From NCBI RefSeq assembly GCF_030463565.1, contig NC_134675.1, positions 18,745,862 to 18,809,861 of the forward strand: a DNA stretch of 64,000 bases, given 5' to 3'. Shown one piece after another: positions 1 to 10,626 of this stretch. The position numbers and the translations under genes are program-made. The stretch comes from Pelecanus crispus (Eukaryota > Chordata > Aves > Pelecaniformes > Pelecanidae). Position 1 is the stretch's first letter; the number at the start of each line of letters is the position of its first letter. The notes beneath the pieces are model-generated. The model worked only from the letters and a program-made list of their open reading frames with translations. It did no database searches and was not told the DNA's origin.

Positions 1-731
1 ACACTGAAATCTTACCATTTCCTATGATAAATATGGTATCATGGTTGGAGGACACTGAAAACAACAGAATAGAGTTTAAAAGTTTGGACAGTTTTCTATA
101 AGCAGAAATCCCCAAGCAGATATCACCATACCTTTCTAATAGCATAAGCATTAGCATAGCACATAAGGAATAGAAATCATTAACCTCTGTAGACTCTCTG
201 TAGTTATTTTTTAGAGCAATAGAAGATAGACTGGCATTTTTTTCTTTTTGCTTTTCAGATGGAGTCATGCAGTTATCAAACTAGCATGCATATATGTGGG
301 TGCAGGGGCTGTGTTGTTTCATCTTGTTTTTACGTTCTTGGTTAAGTAGCAACAGCTTCAGTGATAAAGCAGACTTGCAGTGCAAAGAGCAGCTGCAATC
401 CAAAGAGTGGATAGACACCCAACCATCCTTGTCCTTCAGAATTGCCCATTTACTGAGAGATTTGCAAACTCTGCTGGTTCCAAATATCAGGGCAAGCAAA
501 AAGCAAAATGCATGATTAAACCAAACTTCTTTTTTAGGATTGGTTTTCTGATTTTTTGAGGAATTATCATCTGTGTGAACACATGTTACAAAAAACTACC
601 AGAAATGGGAATGTGCTGACATGAATAGGAGAAAGTCCATCCCACAAACTGAAAATAGGCCCAGAGATTTAAAGGGAGAATAGGCATTGGCTTTATCATC
701 CCTACATGCTTTCCTTTTAGAATATTCCCCA
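1..731. other. Unassigned sequence, no gene recognised
   Basis: AT-rich sequence with short open frames on both strands around 281-515. None resembles a protein I know, and no repeat family seen elsewhere in the window is visible. It may be intronic or intergenic host DNA. Confidence 0.4.
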
Positions 732-1308
732 TGTCCTGGTTTTGGCTGGGATAGAGTTAATTTTCTTCATAGCAGCTTGTATGGGGCTATGTTTTGGATT
801 TGTGCTGAAAATGGTGTTGATAACACAGGGATGTTTTCGTTATTGCTGAGCAGTGCTTACACAGAATCAAGGCCTTTTCTGCTTCTCACACCACCCCACC
901 AGCGAGTAGGCTGGGGGTGCAGAAGACATTGGGAGGGGGTACAGCTGGGACAGCTGACCCCAACTGACCAAAGGGATATTCCACACCATATGACATTGTG
1001 CTCAGCACTAAAACTTGGGGGGGGGGGAGGTTGGTGGGGGCTGCCGTTGCTCAGGGACTTGCTGGGCATCGGTCAGTTGGTGGTGAGCAATTGTTTTCTT
1101 TTGCCTCGCTTGTTCTTGGGTTTTATTTTCCTCTCTGTTTTTTGGGGTTCTTTTTACAATTTTTTTTCCCTAATTATTGAACTGTCTTTATCTCAACTCA
1201 TGAATTTTCTCATTTTTACACTTCTGATTCTTCCCCCCCATTTGACTGGGGGGGAGTGAGAGAGTGGCTGTGTGGGGCTTAGTTGCTGGATGGGGTTAAA
1301 CTATGACC
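732..1308 (+). mobile_element. Solo LTR, diverged relative of the type-1 LTR
   Basis: The sequence opens with TGTCCTGGTTTTGGCTGGGA and closes with a decayed GGGGTTAAACTATGACCA, as in the LTRs of the two complete proviruses at 37-44 and 54-61 kb. The shared core module (CTGACCAAAGGGATATTCCA) is at about 968-988. The downstream part differs from type 1 and lacks the ATT-rich stretch. No flanking internal region is seen, so it is read as a solo LTR. No convincing target duplication was found. Confidence 0.75.
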
Positions 1309-2266
1309 AAGTCTCTCTCCATCTTTCTTATAAGCCCCCTTTCTATATTGAAAGGCTGCAGTAAGGTCTCCCCAGAGCTTTCTCTTCTCCAGGCTGAACA
1401 ACCCCAGCTCTCTCAGCCTGTCCTCATAGACTCGTTGACTGTGACTCTTTGGACATGGCCATCCAGACAATTCCTTATCCATCTAACAGTCCATCCATTG
1501 AATCCATATCTCTCCAATTTAGAGAGAAGGATGTTGTGGGGGACCATATCAAAGGCCTAGCAGAAGTCAAGATTGATGACATCTGTAGCTCTTCCCTTGT
1601 CCACTGATATAGTCAATACATCATAGAAGGCCACTAGGTTGGTCAGGCAGGACTTGCCCTTGGTGAAGCCGTGCTGGCTGTCTCGAATCACCTCCCTGTC
1701 CTCCATGTGCTTGAGCATAGCTTCTAGGAGGATCTGCTCCATGATCTTCCCAGGCACAGAGGTGAGGCTGACAGGTCGATAGTTCCCAGGGTCCTCCTTT
1801 CTTCTCTTTTTAAAAATTGGCAGAACATTCCCCTTTTTCCAGTCACTAGGGACTTCACCTGACTGCCATGACTTTTCAAATATGATGGAAAGTGGCTTGG
1901 CAACTGCATCAGACAGTTCTCTCAGGACCCAGGATGCATCTCGTCAGGTCTCATGGACTTATGTATGTGCAGGTTCCTTAGGTGGTCTCAAACTTGGTCT
2001 TCTATGGTGGGAAGGGCTTCATTCCCCCATTCCCTGCCTTGAGGTTCAGGGACTTGAGAGATGTGGGAAGAGAGATTGCCAGTGAAAACTGAGGCAAAAA
2101 AGTTGTTGAGTACTTCAGCCTTCTCCATGTCAGTTGTCACTAGTTGTCCTGTCTTATTTGTTGCGGGGGTACATTTTCTTTAATCTTCCTTTTCTGACCA
2201 ATGTACCCGTAGAAGCCCTTATTATTATTCTTCACATCCCTTGCCAAATTCAACTCCAACTGTGCC
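1309..2266 (-). mobile_element. CR1 LINE fragment with internal deletion
   Basis: The minus strand encodes pieces of CR1 ORF2: a C-terminal part at about 1310-1435, then a jump into the RT region, where 1557-1757 encodes a block matching the RT of the better copy at 2.6-7.3 kb (motif [14 protein letters not shown]). Roughly 600 bp of RT is missing between the two parts. Several stops and frameshifts are present. The 3' tail is replaced by the LTR to its left. Confidence 0.85.
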
Positions 2267-2604
2267 TTAGCTATGGATGTGATCAGTAAGATAATAGCCA
2301 TGTCCCCACCACCTAACAAAAAAGAAACACAAGCTTTCCTAGGTGTTGTGGGTTTCTGGAGAATGCATATTCTGGGTTATAGTCAGCTTGTTAGCCCTCT
2401 CTATCAAGTGACCCATAAGAAGAAGTATTTTGAGTGGGGCTCTGAGCCACAGCAAGCTTTTGAGCAGATCAAACAGGAGACAGCTCATGTGGTAGTCCTT
2501 GGGCCCATTTGTACAGGACCAGCTGTGCAAAAAGTGCTCTACACTGCAGCTGGGGAGCATGGCCTCATCCGGAGCCTCTGGCAGAAAGCACCAGAAGAAA
2601 TCAT
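2258..2604 (+). pseudogene. pol: Retroviral pol fragment, RT to RNase H connection
   Basis: The plus strand encodes about 115 residues matching the RT-thumb and connection region of the proviruses at 40.9-41.2 and 58.0-58.3 kb ([25 protein letters not shown]). It is an isolated piece between two CR1 copies. The CR1 on its right starts directly at a codon inside the pol homology (about 2601), which suggests that CR1 landed in this provirus remnant. Confidence 0.85.
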
Positions 2605-2680
2605 AGAATGCTTTGGGTTGGAAGGGACCTTTAGAGGTCATCTAGCCCAACCCCCCTGCAGTGAGCAGGGACAGCTTTAA

Positions 2681-4339
2681 CTAGAGCAGGTTGCTCAGAG
2701 CACCACCCAACCTGACCTTGAATGTTGCCAGGGATGGGGCCTCTACCACCTCTCTGGGCAACCTGTTCCAGTGCTTGACCACCCGCACTGTAAAAAATTT
2801 CTTCCTTATATCTAGTCTAAATCTATTCTTCTTTAGTTTAAATCCGTTATTCCTTGTCCTGTCACAACAGGCCTTGTTAAAAAGATTCTCCCCATCTTTC
2901 CTGTAGGCCCCCTTTAAGTACTGGAAGGCCGCAATAAGGTCTCCCCGCAGCCTTCTCTTCTCTAGGCTGAACAACCCCAACTCTCTCAGCCTGTCCTCGT
3001 AGGAGAGGTGCTCCAGCCCTCAGATCATTTTTGTGGCCCTCTTCTGGACCCGCTCCAGCAGGTCCATGTCCTTCTTGTGCTGAGGGCCCCAGAGCTGGAC
3101 GCAGTACTCCAGGTGAGGTCTCACCAGAACAGAGCAGATGGGCAGAATCACATCCCTCAACCTGCTGGCCACGCTTCTTTTGATGCAGCCCAGGATTCGG
3201 TTACCTTTCTGGGCTGCAAGCGCACATTGCCGGCTCATGTCCAGCTTTTCATCCACCGGTACCCCCAAGTCCTTCTCCGCAAGGCTGCTCTCAATCTCTT
3301 CATCCCCCAGCCTGTATTGATATTGGGGGTTGCCCTGTCCCAGGTGCAGGACCTTGCACTTGGCCTTGTTGAACCTCATGAGGTTCACAGAGGCCCACCT
3401 CTCCAGCTTGTCCAGGTCCCTCTGGATGACATCTTGTCCTTCTGGTGTGTAAACCGCACCACTCAGCTTGGTGTCGTCTGCAAACTTGCTGAGGGTGCAC
3501 TCAATCCCACTGTCTATGTCACTGATGAAGATATTAAACAGCACTGGTCCCAGTACGGACCCCTGAGGGACTCCACTTGTCACCGGTCTCCATGTGGACA
3601 TCGAGCCATTGACCACTACCCTCTGGATGTGACCATCCAGCCAATTCCTTATCCATAGAACAGTCCACCCATCAAACCCATATCTCTCCAATTTAGAGAG
3701 AAGGATGTTGTGGGGGACTGTGTCGAACGCTTTACAGAAGTCCAAACAGATGACATCCATTGCTTTTCCCTTGTCCACTGATGCAGTCACTCCTTCATAG
3801 AAAGCCACTAGGTTGGTCAGGCAGGACTTGCCCTTGGTGAATCCGTGCTGGCTGTCTCGAATCACCTCCCTGTCCTCCATGTGCTTGAGCATAGCTTCTA
3901 GGAGGATCTGCTCCATGATCTTCCCAGGCACAGAGGTGAGGCTGACAGGTCGGTAGTTCCCGGGGCACTCCTTTCTTCCCTTTTTAAAAATGGGCACAAC
4001 ATTCCCCTTCTTCCAGTTAGCAGGGACTTCACCGGACTGCCGTGACTTTTCAAATATCATGGAGAGTGGCTTGGCAACTACATCAGCCAATTCCCTCAGG
4101 ACTCTGGGGTGCGTCTCATCAGGTCCCATAGACTTGTGTACATTGAGGTTCCTCAGGTGGTCTCGAACCTGATCTTCCCTCACAGTGGGAGGGGCTTTAC
4201 CCCCCTGGTCCCCATCTTTTGGTCCATCGACTTGGGAGGGGTGAGGAGAGAGGTTGCCGGTGAAGACCGAGGCAAAGAAGTTGTTGAGTACCTCTGCTTT
4301 CTCCTTGTCTGTTGATACTAGGTCGGCATTCTTGTTCAT
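2681..4339 (-). pseudogene. CR1 ORF2 reverse transcriptase portion, interrupted
   Basis: The 3' half of CR1 ORF2. An open frame of 439 codons (3020-4339) covers the fingers and palm: [14 protein letters not shown], the [17 protein letters not shown] block and the catalytic FADDTKLSG motif. Near 3017 the frame ends in TGA where the related copy at 61.7 kb has CGA, a likely CpG transition, and the same frame continues to 2681 with the CR1 C-terminal region ([14 protein letters not shown]). One stop is therefore the only clear lesion in this half. The enzyme would prime reverse transcription from nicked target DNA. Translation here is doubtful because the upstream endonuclease is out of frame. 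Confidence 0.88.
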
Positions 4340-5628
4340 CGGCGGGGGGGGGGGGGGGGAGATGGTACGCTTTCTTTAACCTTCCTTTTCTGGTTGACAT
4401 ATCTGTAGAAGCCCTTCTTGTTATTCTTTACATCCCTTGCCAAATTCAGCTCCAGCTGCACCTTGGCCTTCCTGACCCCCTCCCTACACAACCAGGCAGC
4501 TTCCCTGTACTCTTCCCAGGACACCTGTCCCTGCTTCCACTGCCTCTGCAGTTCCCTCTTACTCTTTAGTTTGACCAGCAGGTCTCGACTCAGCCATGCT
4601 GGTCTCTTCCCTTCCTTGCCCGACTTTTTACACTTGGGGACTGATAGCTCTTGCGCTCTATGGAAGGTGTCCTTAAAGATCTGCCAGCTCTGTTCCGTTC
4701 CCCTGTCCCTGAGGACCGTCTCCCAGGGCGTCCTTCTGACTAATTCCTTGAAGAGCTGGAAGTTTGCTTTCCTAAAATTTAGGGACCTGACTGTACTCCT
4801 TGCTTTTCCCATGTCCCTCAGGAGCGTGAACTCCAACGCATGACCACTGCAGCCCAGGCTGCCTCCAGTCTTGATGTCACCGATGAGCTCACTTGCATTG
4901 GTGACCATCAGATCCAGTATTACGTCCCCTCGGGTAGGGGTGTCTGTTACCTGGCTTAGGAAGTTGTCGTCTATGCATTCCAGGAATCTCCTGGATTGCC
5001 TACAGCTCGCCGTGTTGCTTTTCCAGCAAATGTCGGGGTGGTTGAAGTCCCCCAGCAGCACGAGAGTCTGCAAGCACGAAGCCTCCCGGAGCTGGAGGAA
5101 GAAGGCTTCGTCAGCAGGCTCCCCTTGATCAGGTGGCCTGTAGTAGACACCAACCACAAGGTTCCCTTTGTTGCCTCTGTCTCTCATTCTTACCCATAAG
5201 CTTTTGACCTGCTCGTGGCTATTCTTCAGGGACAGCTCTTCACACTGTATTGATTTCTTTATGTAGAGGGCAACGCCTCCGCCCCTCCTTCCTCGCCTGT
5301 CCCTTCTGAAGAGCGTGTAGCCATCGATAGCCACATTCCAGTCGTGGGATTCGTCCCACCAGGTTTCGGTTATGGCAATCAGGTCGTAGCTTTCTAGTAG
5401 CACAGTAGCTTCCAACTCCTCCTGTTTGTTCCCCATGCTGTGTGTGTTCATGTAGAGGCATTTCATCTGGGCTTTTGGCCGTGTCGCCTTCTTAGTGGAA
5501 CATCCCTTGTTTCCCTTGAGGTGTTTCACGGAGGTTTCCCTGTTAGCTCCTGCTACCTCAGAAGCCCCCAGCTCATCTCCGCAAGACTTCAACTGTGCTG
5601 CAGCATCCTCAGCATGCCTTCTTGGCAA
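4336..5628 (-). pseudogene. CR1 ORF2 endonuclease portion, frame intact but uncoupled
   Basis: An uninterrupted 430-codon frame covering the APE-type endonuclease of CR1. Visible motifs are WVRMRDRG, VVGVYYRPPDQG, the LLGDFNHPDICW block (GDFN metal/catalytic motif) and the SGH block (GCSGHALEF). These fit the nicking endonuclease of LINE ORF2. The frame runs into a proline-rich end encoded by the homopolymer at 4344-4359 and stops, while the RT continues in another frame. ORF2 would be one polypeptide if the run length were different, so a sequencing-length error at the run is also possible. Confidence 0.88.
4344..4359. repeat. 16-base G homopolymer in CR1 ORF2
   Basis: Sixteen consecutive G on the plus strand (C on the coding strand), exactly between the endonuclease and RT frames of the CR1. 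A length change here uncouples the two domains. Such runs are also error-prone in sequencing. Confidence 0.9.
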
Positions 5629-5730
5629 CAGGTCGAGGGCTCATAGTAGCACCCCATCCCTCTAACCATTACGTACCATCCCACAGCTTGTCACAGGCAA
5701 GCCTGATATGTCCCCCCTCCCCCTTCACAT

Positions 5731-6867
5731 CTAGTTTAAAGCCCTGTCAATGAGCCCCGCAAGCTCCTGTGCAAAGACCCTCTTTCCCCTTTGAGAAAGG
5801 TGGCTCCCATTTGTCACCAGCAAGCCGGGTGCCATGTAGGCCATCCCACTCTCGAAGAACCCAAAGTTGTGACGGTGGCACCAGCCACGGAGCCATGCAT
5901 TAAGAGATTGGGTCCGCCTGTTCCTTCCAATGTCACCTCCCACAACTGGAAGGAGGGAGGAAAAGATGACCTGTGCCCCCGATTCCCTCACCAACCGTCC
6001 CAAGGCCCTGAAGTCTCTTTTACTCACCCTTGGGCTACGCACTGCAACTTCGTCACCACCCACGCGGAAGAGCAGTAAGGGGTAGTAGTCCGAGGGCCAT
6101 ACCAGGCTGGAAAGTCTCCTGGTGATATCTCTGACCCGGGCTCCTGGGAGGCAGCAGACTTCCCTATGAGGAGGGTCCACCCGGCATATTGGACCCTCCG
6201 TTCCCCTCAGGAGGGAGTCTCCTATGTCTATGACCCATCTTTTCTTCCTTGTGGAGGTGGTAGTAATATGGGGGGTAGGTCTTTGTGGTCTTGGCAACTC
6301 TTCGGGTGTAGATGGATCGACACCCACATCATCCACTGACTGGTCCTCCACCTCTAGAGCCTCATACCTATTGTGCAGAGGCACCTGGGGAGTCATGGTG
6401 GGCAAGGAAAGGGTTCGCTTGCAGCCCCGATTGTGGACTTGTTTCCACTCGCCGCTTCCCTCTAAGACCCTGCCTACATCCTGGTGGGGGGAGGATACTG
6501 GATCCCTTTGGTCACAGGCTTTCTCTGGACGCTGTCCCTGGTCAGGTTTCTGGGAGCTCAGAGCGTGATTCCACCAGTCTATCTCCTGCTCAGACTCCCT
6601 GATGCTCCGTAGCCTGTCTACTTCCTCCCTTAGCTCTGCCACCAGGCTGAGTAGATAGTCCACTTGGTCACAGCGCACACAGCTATTCCCTCTGCTGCCG
6701 TCTGTTCCCAGTGCAACCTGGTGGCACTCCCTGCAGCTAGAGACCTGGACAGCTGTGTGTTTCCCTGGGAGCTCAGTCTGGGTAGATACAGCCTTTCTGG
6801 CTAGTGCAGAGGATATAGCCTTCCACCGGGTGGATACCATAGCCATGCCTAGACTCCCTCTCACCAA
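5731..6867 (-). CDS. CR1 ORF1 protein with zinc-finger-like region and SGNH esterase domain
   Basis: An open frame of 378 codons. The N-terminal third has paired cysteines (CRECHQVALG... then CVRCDQ), which fit a small zinc-binding module, followed by a short leucine-rich coiled coil (VDYLLSLVAELREEVDRLRS). The C-terminal half is an SGNH-hydrolase fold: the nucleophile block IGDSLLRG, a block III region at YYPLLLFRVGGDE, and a C-terminal NGSHLSQRGK block. In the last block the usual catalytic Asp three residues before the His is Asn, and block III has GGDE where the fragment at 21.6 kb has the more typical GTNDT. Both may impair esterase activity. ORF1 proteins of this class bind RNA and may act on lipid. 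Frame intact. Confidence 0.85.
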   Translation of the reverse strand: MVRGSLGMAMVSTRWKAISSALARKAVSTQTELPGKHTAVQVSSCRECHQVALGTDGSRGNSCVRCDQVDYLLSLVAELREEVDRLRSIRESEQEIDWWNHALSSQKPDQGQRPEKACDQRDPVSSPHQDVGRVLEGSGEWKQVHNRGCKRTLSLPTMTPQVPLHNRYEALEVEDQSVDDVGVDPSTPEELPRPQRPTPHITTTSTRKKRWVIDIGDSLLRGTEGPICRVDPPHREVCCLPGARVRDITRRLSSLVWPSDYYPLLLFRVGGDEVAVRSPRVSKRDFRALGRLVRESGAQVIFSSLLPVVGGDIGRNRRTQSLNAWLRGWCHRHNFGFFESGMAYMAPGLLVTNGSHLSQRGKRVFAQELAGLIDRALN

Positions 6868-7267
6868 CTGAACTTACCAAACATACCTCTTGAGCTAGGA
6901 GCAGGGGCACTCGGCCTTCCCCTGCATGCCCTGACCGCAGGAATTGCCGCACCACACCCTCCTGACATGCCACGCCCTGTTTGCCTGTCCTGGTCGCCGT
7001 GCTCCTAGTTGCTCACACTCCCTGGGGGCTGCTTTTATAGGTGGGGGTTTGGCCGCCGTCACTCCTGGCCCCGCCCATGCTGCGTCACAGCTGCTGCACG
7101 TCAGCAGCTCACCCTTTCCTGCTCTAGGCTGGGGGCTGGGCTGCCCGCTCTTGCCCTGCGCTTTTTTGCTGCCTTAGCAAGGGTGCCCCGGTGCGAGCGT
7201 CCGCTCCCGAGGCCTTTGCCTCGGAGACTGCGCTCAAGCGGCAGTTACACCGGGTTTTAAACTGCCG
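6868..7267 (-). promoter_or_regulatory. CR1 5' UTR and probable internal promoter
   Basis: GC-rich, CpG-containing sequence upstream of ORF1, ending at the 5' end of the element. In full-length LINEs this region holds the internal promoter. No specific factor site is claimed. Confidence 0.55.
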
Positions 7268-7301
7268 CCGATTAACTCTATCCCAGCTGAAACCAGGACA
7301 C
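7268..7301 (-). mobile_element. Scrap of type-1 LTR, terminal 33 bp
   Basis: GATTAACTCTATCCCAGCTG followed by AAACCAGGACA is the reverse complement of the first bases of the type-1 LTR. The rest of that LTR is absent, so this is a relic left by later rearrangement or insertion of the CR1. Confidence 0.75.
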
Positions 7302-8275
7302 CTTTGAAGGTGGGATGTGCAAAAGGCCACGTGCAGGATGGAACCCCCGCTGCAAATGGAACCACCAAGTAGACCACTTAGCTCAGAGCAGGGCGGTTGC
7401 TAGTGAAAAAGAAGATTGGGATCGACTAGCTGAATGACTGCACATTAATCGAGGCCACTCAGGAAAAGCAGATCTCTATTATGAATGCCGATCTAGGGGT
7501 TGGCCAGTGTCTATGAAAACCTGTGAGGCAATCCTGACCGCTTGCCCACAATGCCGAATAAGGCTCAAGGCTGATCACCCAAATCAAGCTCCAGCCCAGC
7601 ATATTAGACAAGGCAAGGCTCTTTGGAGCACCTGGCAGATTGACTATGTCAGGTCCTTGAGGCCATCCCATGGGAAGAGATATATTTTAGTAGGAGTAGA
7701 GGTGGTATCGGGACTGTCGATGGCTACAGCTGTTAGCACTGCCACTGGAGATCAGACGGTCCAAGCATTGCGAGGGTGGTTTGGTGTTTTACCCATTCCT
7801 GAATATATCCAAAGTGATAACGGGTCGCATTTTACAGACACAGTGGACTGGGCACGAGGGGAAAGTATTAAATGGGTGTTCCACACACCATATTACCCTC
7901 AGGCCAATGGCATAGTTGAATGAACCAATGGTTTGATTAAGAGACATGCTGATGTCTCACGCCACAACTGGGATATATGGTTGCCACAAGCGGTCTTTAT
8001 TGTTAATAACTGCTGGGGAAGTTATGGGAGCCCAAAAATTTGAGCATTTTGTCTGACGGGGTCACTGACTGGTGACGCCCCCATACCTGATGATCAAAAG
8101 GATAAGTTCCCGCCGAGGACATATGTGGGACAACCTGTTATGGTAAAATTGCCCTCCATCGGTGTGGTACCAATGACATTGGCAAAACCCAGAGGCTTAT
8201 ATGCATGGGAAGCACTGGATGGAAGCAGGAAGACCCACTGTATCAGTGATCAGTGGATAATTCCTGACTTTTAAC
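7302..8275 (+). pseudogene. pol: Retroviral integrase remnant
   Basis: The zinc-binding region is recognisable at about 7444-7560 (H-x3-H in HINRGHSGK, then CPQC). The catalytic core is open at 7507-7923: WQIDYVRS (first Asp), IQSDNGSHF (second Asp), and a third block PQANGIVE (Glu) followed at once by a TGA. The C-terminal domain can be followed through two stops to about 8272 (GLYAWEALDG). It is clearly distinct from the integrase of elements A and B. An env starts about 60 bp later, so this is a separate, env-bearing provirus. Family assignment beyond orthoretrovirus-like is not possible by eye. Confidence 0.85.
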
Positions 8276-8334
8276 CTTTATACTGGCTATACCCTATCAC
8301 CGAGGTTAGGTTTCTTTCTATTCTCTTCCAGGAA

Positions 8335-10435
8335 ATGACAGGGTGGACAGCCATCATCTTTCTGTCCCTCCTGATGAGTGGAGCAACATCGAACTTTGAA
8401 GATGAGCAAGGCCTGAATGACAACGTAGTGGCGAAAATGATAGTAGGATTTGCCTGAATTATGAACTTAACTTCAGTAACAGTTTGCTTACCCACCCCCA
8501 AGTCAGCTGAAGATCCTTTGACAGTTTTTGCACAAGATCTTAGCATTTCATTAGCTTTAGAGCTGACTTGGAAAAATAATAGCAATTACACATGGGATTG
8601 GGGAGGTCACTATACCTCATGCTTGTTTATAAATAACAGTACATATAGCCACTCTCAGGCTACCATAACTTGGGATTTAGGCACACTTAATGTCACATCA
8701 ATCTGGAGTACAAATTGTACTTACACCAACGGTGGTAAAAACCAGACAGTGCCTTGTTCCAGCACTCCATGGGGGGCTACCATAGGTGAAGCCCAATACA
8801 CTGATGACCACTCTCTACGATACACGAAAACATTAAACGCTTTGTGGTGTATCAAACTCCCTGAGCGGGATAGTAATGATTGTCCCAAGGTGTGCAATCA
8901 ACAGACCAACACTGGGTGTCCATATAATTGTTTATGGAATGCTTATGGTCCTGGCTAGGATGGAAGCAAAACAAGAACACCCTCATCAGGAAGATCCCCA
9001 TTATGGGATTGTCAAGTAGAAATTGGATGTAAAGATATAGATAAAATGTCCTTATTATGGTTATACCCTCCTACTCAAAAAGCTTTAATCCAAGGTTGCC
9101 TGTGTAGTAATACTAGGTACTTGAGACCCGCTGTGTTAGAGTGTCTGGGAGGTGACATGGAGGGGCTTGACTTTAAGGGGGTGTCAGAGACTGAAAGAGT
9201 TAATGTCTCAAACATCATGGTGAGGCAAGTTGAGGTCTGCATAGAGAAAAGTTAAGGTCTCCATAGCAATAAATTAGGGTCTGCATAGCACCACTGAGCC
9301 ACAGGTGAGAAGCCAATTGGTGTGGAGCTGGGAGGCGTGCCAGAGGATGCGCAGTTCCGCCTTCTGATGGCTGAAGGTCATGCAGAGTTCATTTGAGGAA
9401 GGGGCTCACGACCACCCCCCCTCCACAGTGGCACCTGCGCAGAAGATGGAGAACATTCTGAAACAAGCCTTAAGGGGAGACTAGAGGCAGGGACTGACCC
9501 ATAAAAGACACAACTTCGAGGAGCCATGTGGTACACCCCCACCATCGGAGGACTCCACACTGCTGCTGCTGCCGCTCCTGCTCTGGACCAGACTCCCCCA
9601 CCCGGTGCCAGCATTGCCGGCACAGCCGGAGGCCCTGCGCTCTGAGAGCAGCACGCCCACCGCCGGAGGACTGCCACGTTTACCATCGACATCGTGGGAT
9701 CCAATGGTGGTGATCTCTCTCTCTCTCCTCTTTCTTCCTTTTCCTTTCCTCTTATAAGTACGTGAATTAGAACCCACGTTGCTTATCATTGAGTTTTCCT
9801 GGTTCGGGTTGCCTACCATTATGCTTTCCTTGTTCGGGTTGGTGTTTACCATCAATAAAGTGTTTAATTGATTATTTGGTGTCGTTTCACCTTAATTTAG
9901 CCCAAGGGAATCACAGAACCTCCACGATCCTCTCTGGACAGCCCAGTTCGGGTCGTGACAGGGGGCTAGCAAAGGATGCACCCCAATAAGTTGTAAAAAG
10001 GAATCTTGTAAAACTTCTGCTGTTGCCGCACCTCCCAACTTAGTGTGGGCATGTTCTGATGGCCACCTATATTCCCGATTACATCCTACTGTTCCTGGAT
10101 TAGCTTGCACTCTTGCTGTGCTTTCTCTTTGTCCTACCTATCGAGAAGGACCCATACCACATAAATGGTGGGATCGTTCTCCGAGAAGTGTGCAAGATGG
10201 ATGGAAAGATGGAATAAAACGACTCAGATGGTGGACGGAATCACTATTCAGGCTAGGAAACGCTCCAGTGCAAAACCAGCAGGCCATTCTAGGACTAGGA
10301 CTACAAATATCAGTCTGAGCCAATGCTACGTTTGATAGTCTGGGGCTCTTGAACCAACATTTGCAACATGCCAGTAAAATGACCATCCAAAACTGAGCTG
10401 TATTGGACTTAATGTTACTAAAAGAGAAGGGTGTA
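8335..10435 (+). pseudogene. env: Retroviral env surface-subunit remnant, split by an LTR
   Basis: The frame opens with a short hydrophobic leader (AIIFLSLLMSGA), a TGA at about 8456, then an open stretch to 8958 rich in N-glycosylation sequons (NNSNYTW, NNSTYS, NVTS, NCTY) and cysteines (CPYNCLWNAYGPG). This is typical of a retroviral surface glycoprotein. The homologous reading continues to 9181, is interrupted by a 779-bp LTR (9182-9960), and resumes to about 10300 with more Cys/Trp-rich sequence. No transmembrane subunit follows; the right side is cut by another LTR piece. Non-functional. Confidence 0.75.
9182..9960 (+). mobile_element. Solo LTR (type 4) inserted in env, target duplication GGGGG
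   Basis: The element runs from TGTCAGAGACTG to TTCGGGTCGTGACA. It has a TATA-like CCCATAAAAGACAC near 9500 and a polyadenylation signal in ATCAATAAAGTGTTT near 9853. A 5-bp direct repeat GGGGG flanks it (9177-9181 and 9961-9965), and the env reading resumes on the far side. A second copy is at 19844-20603. The CT-rich run near 9716-9735 is internal to the LTR. Confidence 0.9.
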
Positions 10436-10626
10436 TGTCCTGGTTTCAGCTGGGATAGAGTTAATTTTCTTCCTAGCAGCTGGCATAGTGCTGTGTTTTG
10501 GATTTAGGATGAGAATAATGCTGATAACACACAGATGTTTTAGTTGTTGCTAAGTAGTGCTTACACTAGTCAAGAACTTTTCAGCTTCCCCTGCTCTGCC
10601 AGGTGCACAAGAAACTGGGAGTGGGC
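10436..10626 (+). mobile_element. 5' fragment of a type-1 LTR
   Basis: The first 190 bp of the type-1 LTR (TGTCCTGGTTTCAGCTGGGA to GAAACTGGGAGTGG), cut off at 10627 by another element in the opposite orientation. Confidence 0.85.

Larger units (their letters stand above)
2601..7267 (-). mobile_element. Near full-length CR1 non-LTR retrotransposon
   Basis: A 4.67-kb minus-strand CR1. Reading leftwards it has a GC-rich 5' UTR (6868-7267), ORF1 (5731-6867), ORF2 endonuclease (4336-5628), ORF2 reverse transcriptase (2681-4339), and a 3' end at 2601 with the CR1-type TCATAGAATG start on the plus strand. Most CR1 copies in birds are heavily 5'-truncated, so near full length is uncommon. The two ORF2 halves are split at a 16-base G run, and the C-terminal part is cut by one stop. 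Its 5' end abuts a scrap of LTR at 7268-7301. Confidence 0.92.

Noticed and set aside
1..700. Possible exon after TTGCTTTTCAG at about 258
   Set aside because: Acceptor-like sequence only. The following frame matches nothing I know and no donor pairs with it.
3008..3658. 216-codon plus-strand frame
   Set aside because: Antisense shadow of the CR1 reverse transcriptase; the same shadow appears at 61727-62500 over the related copy.
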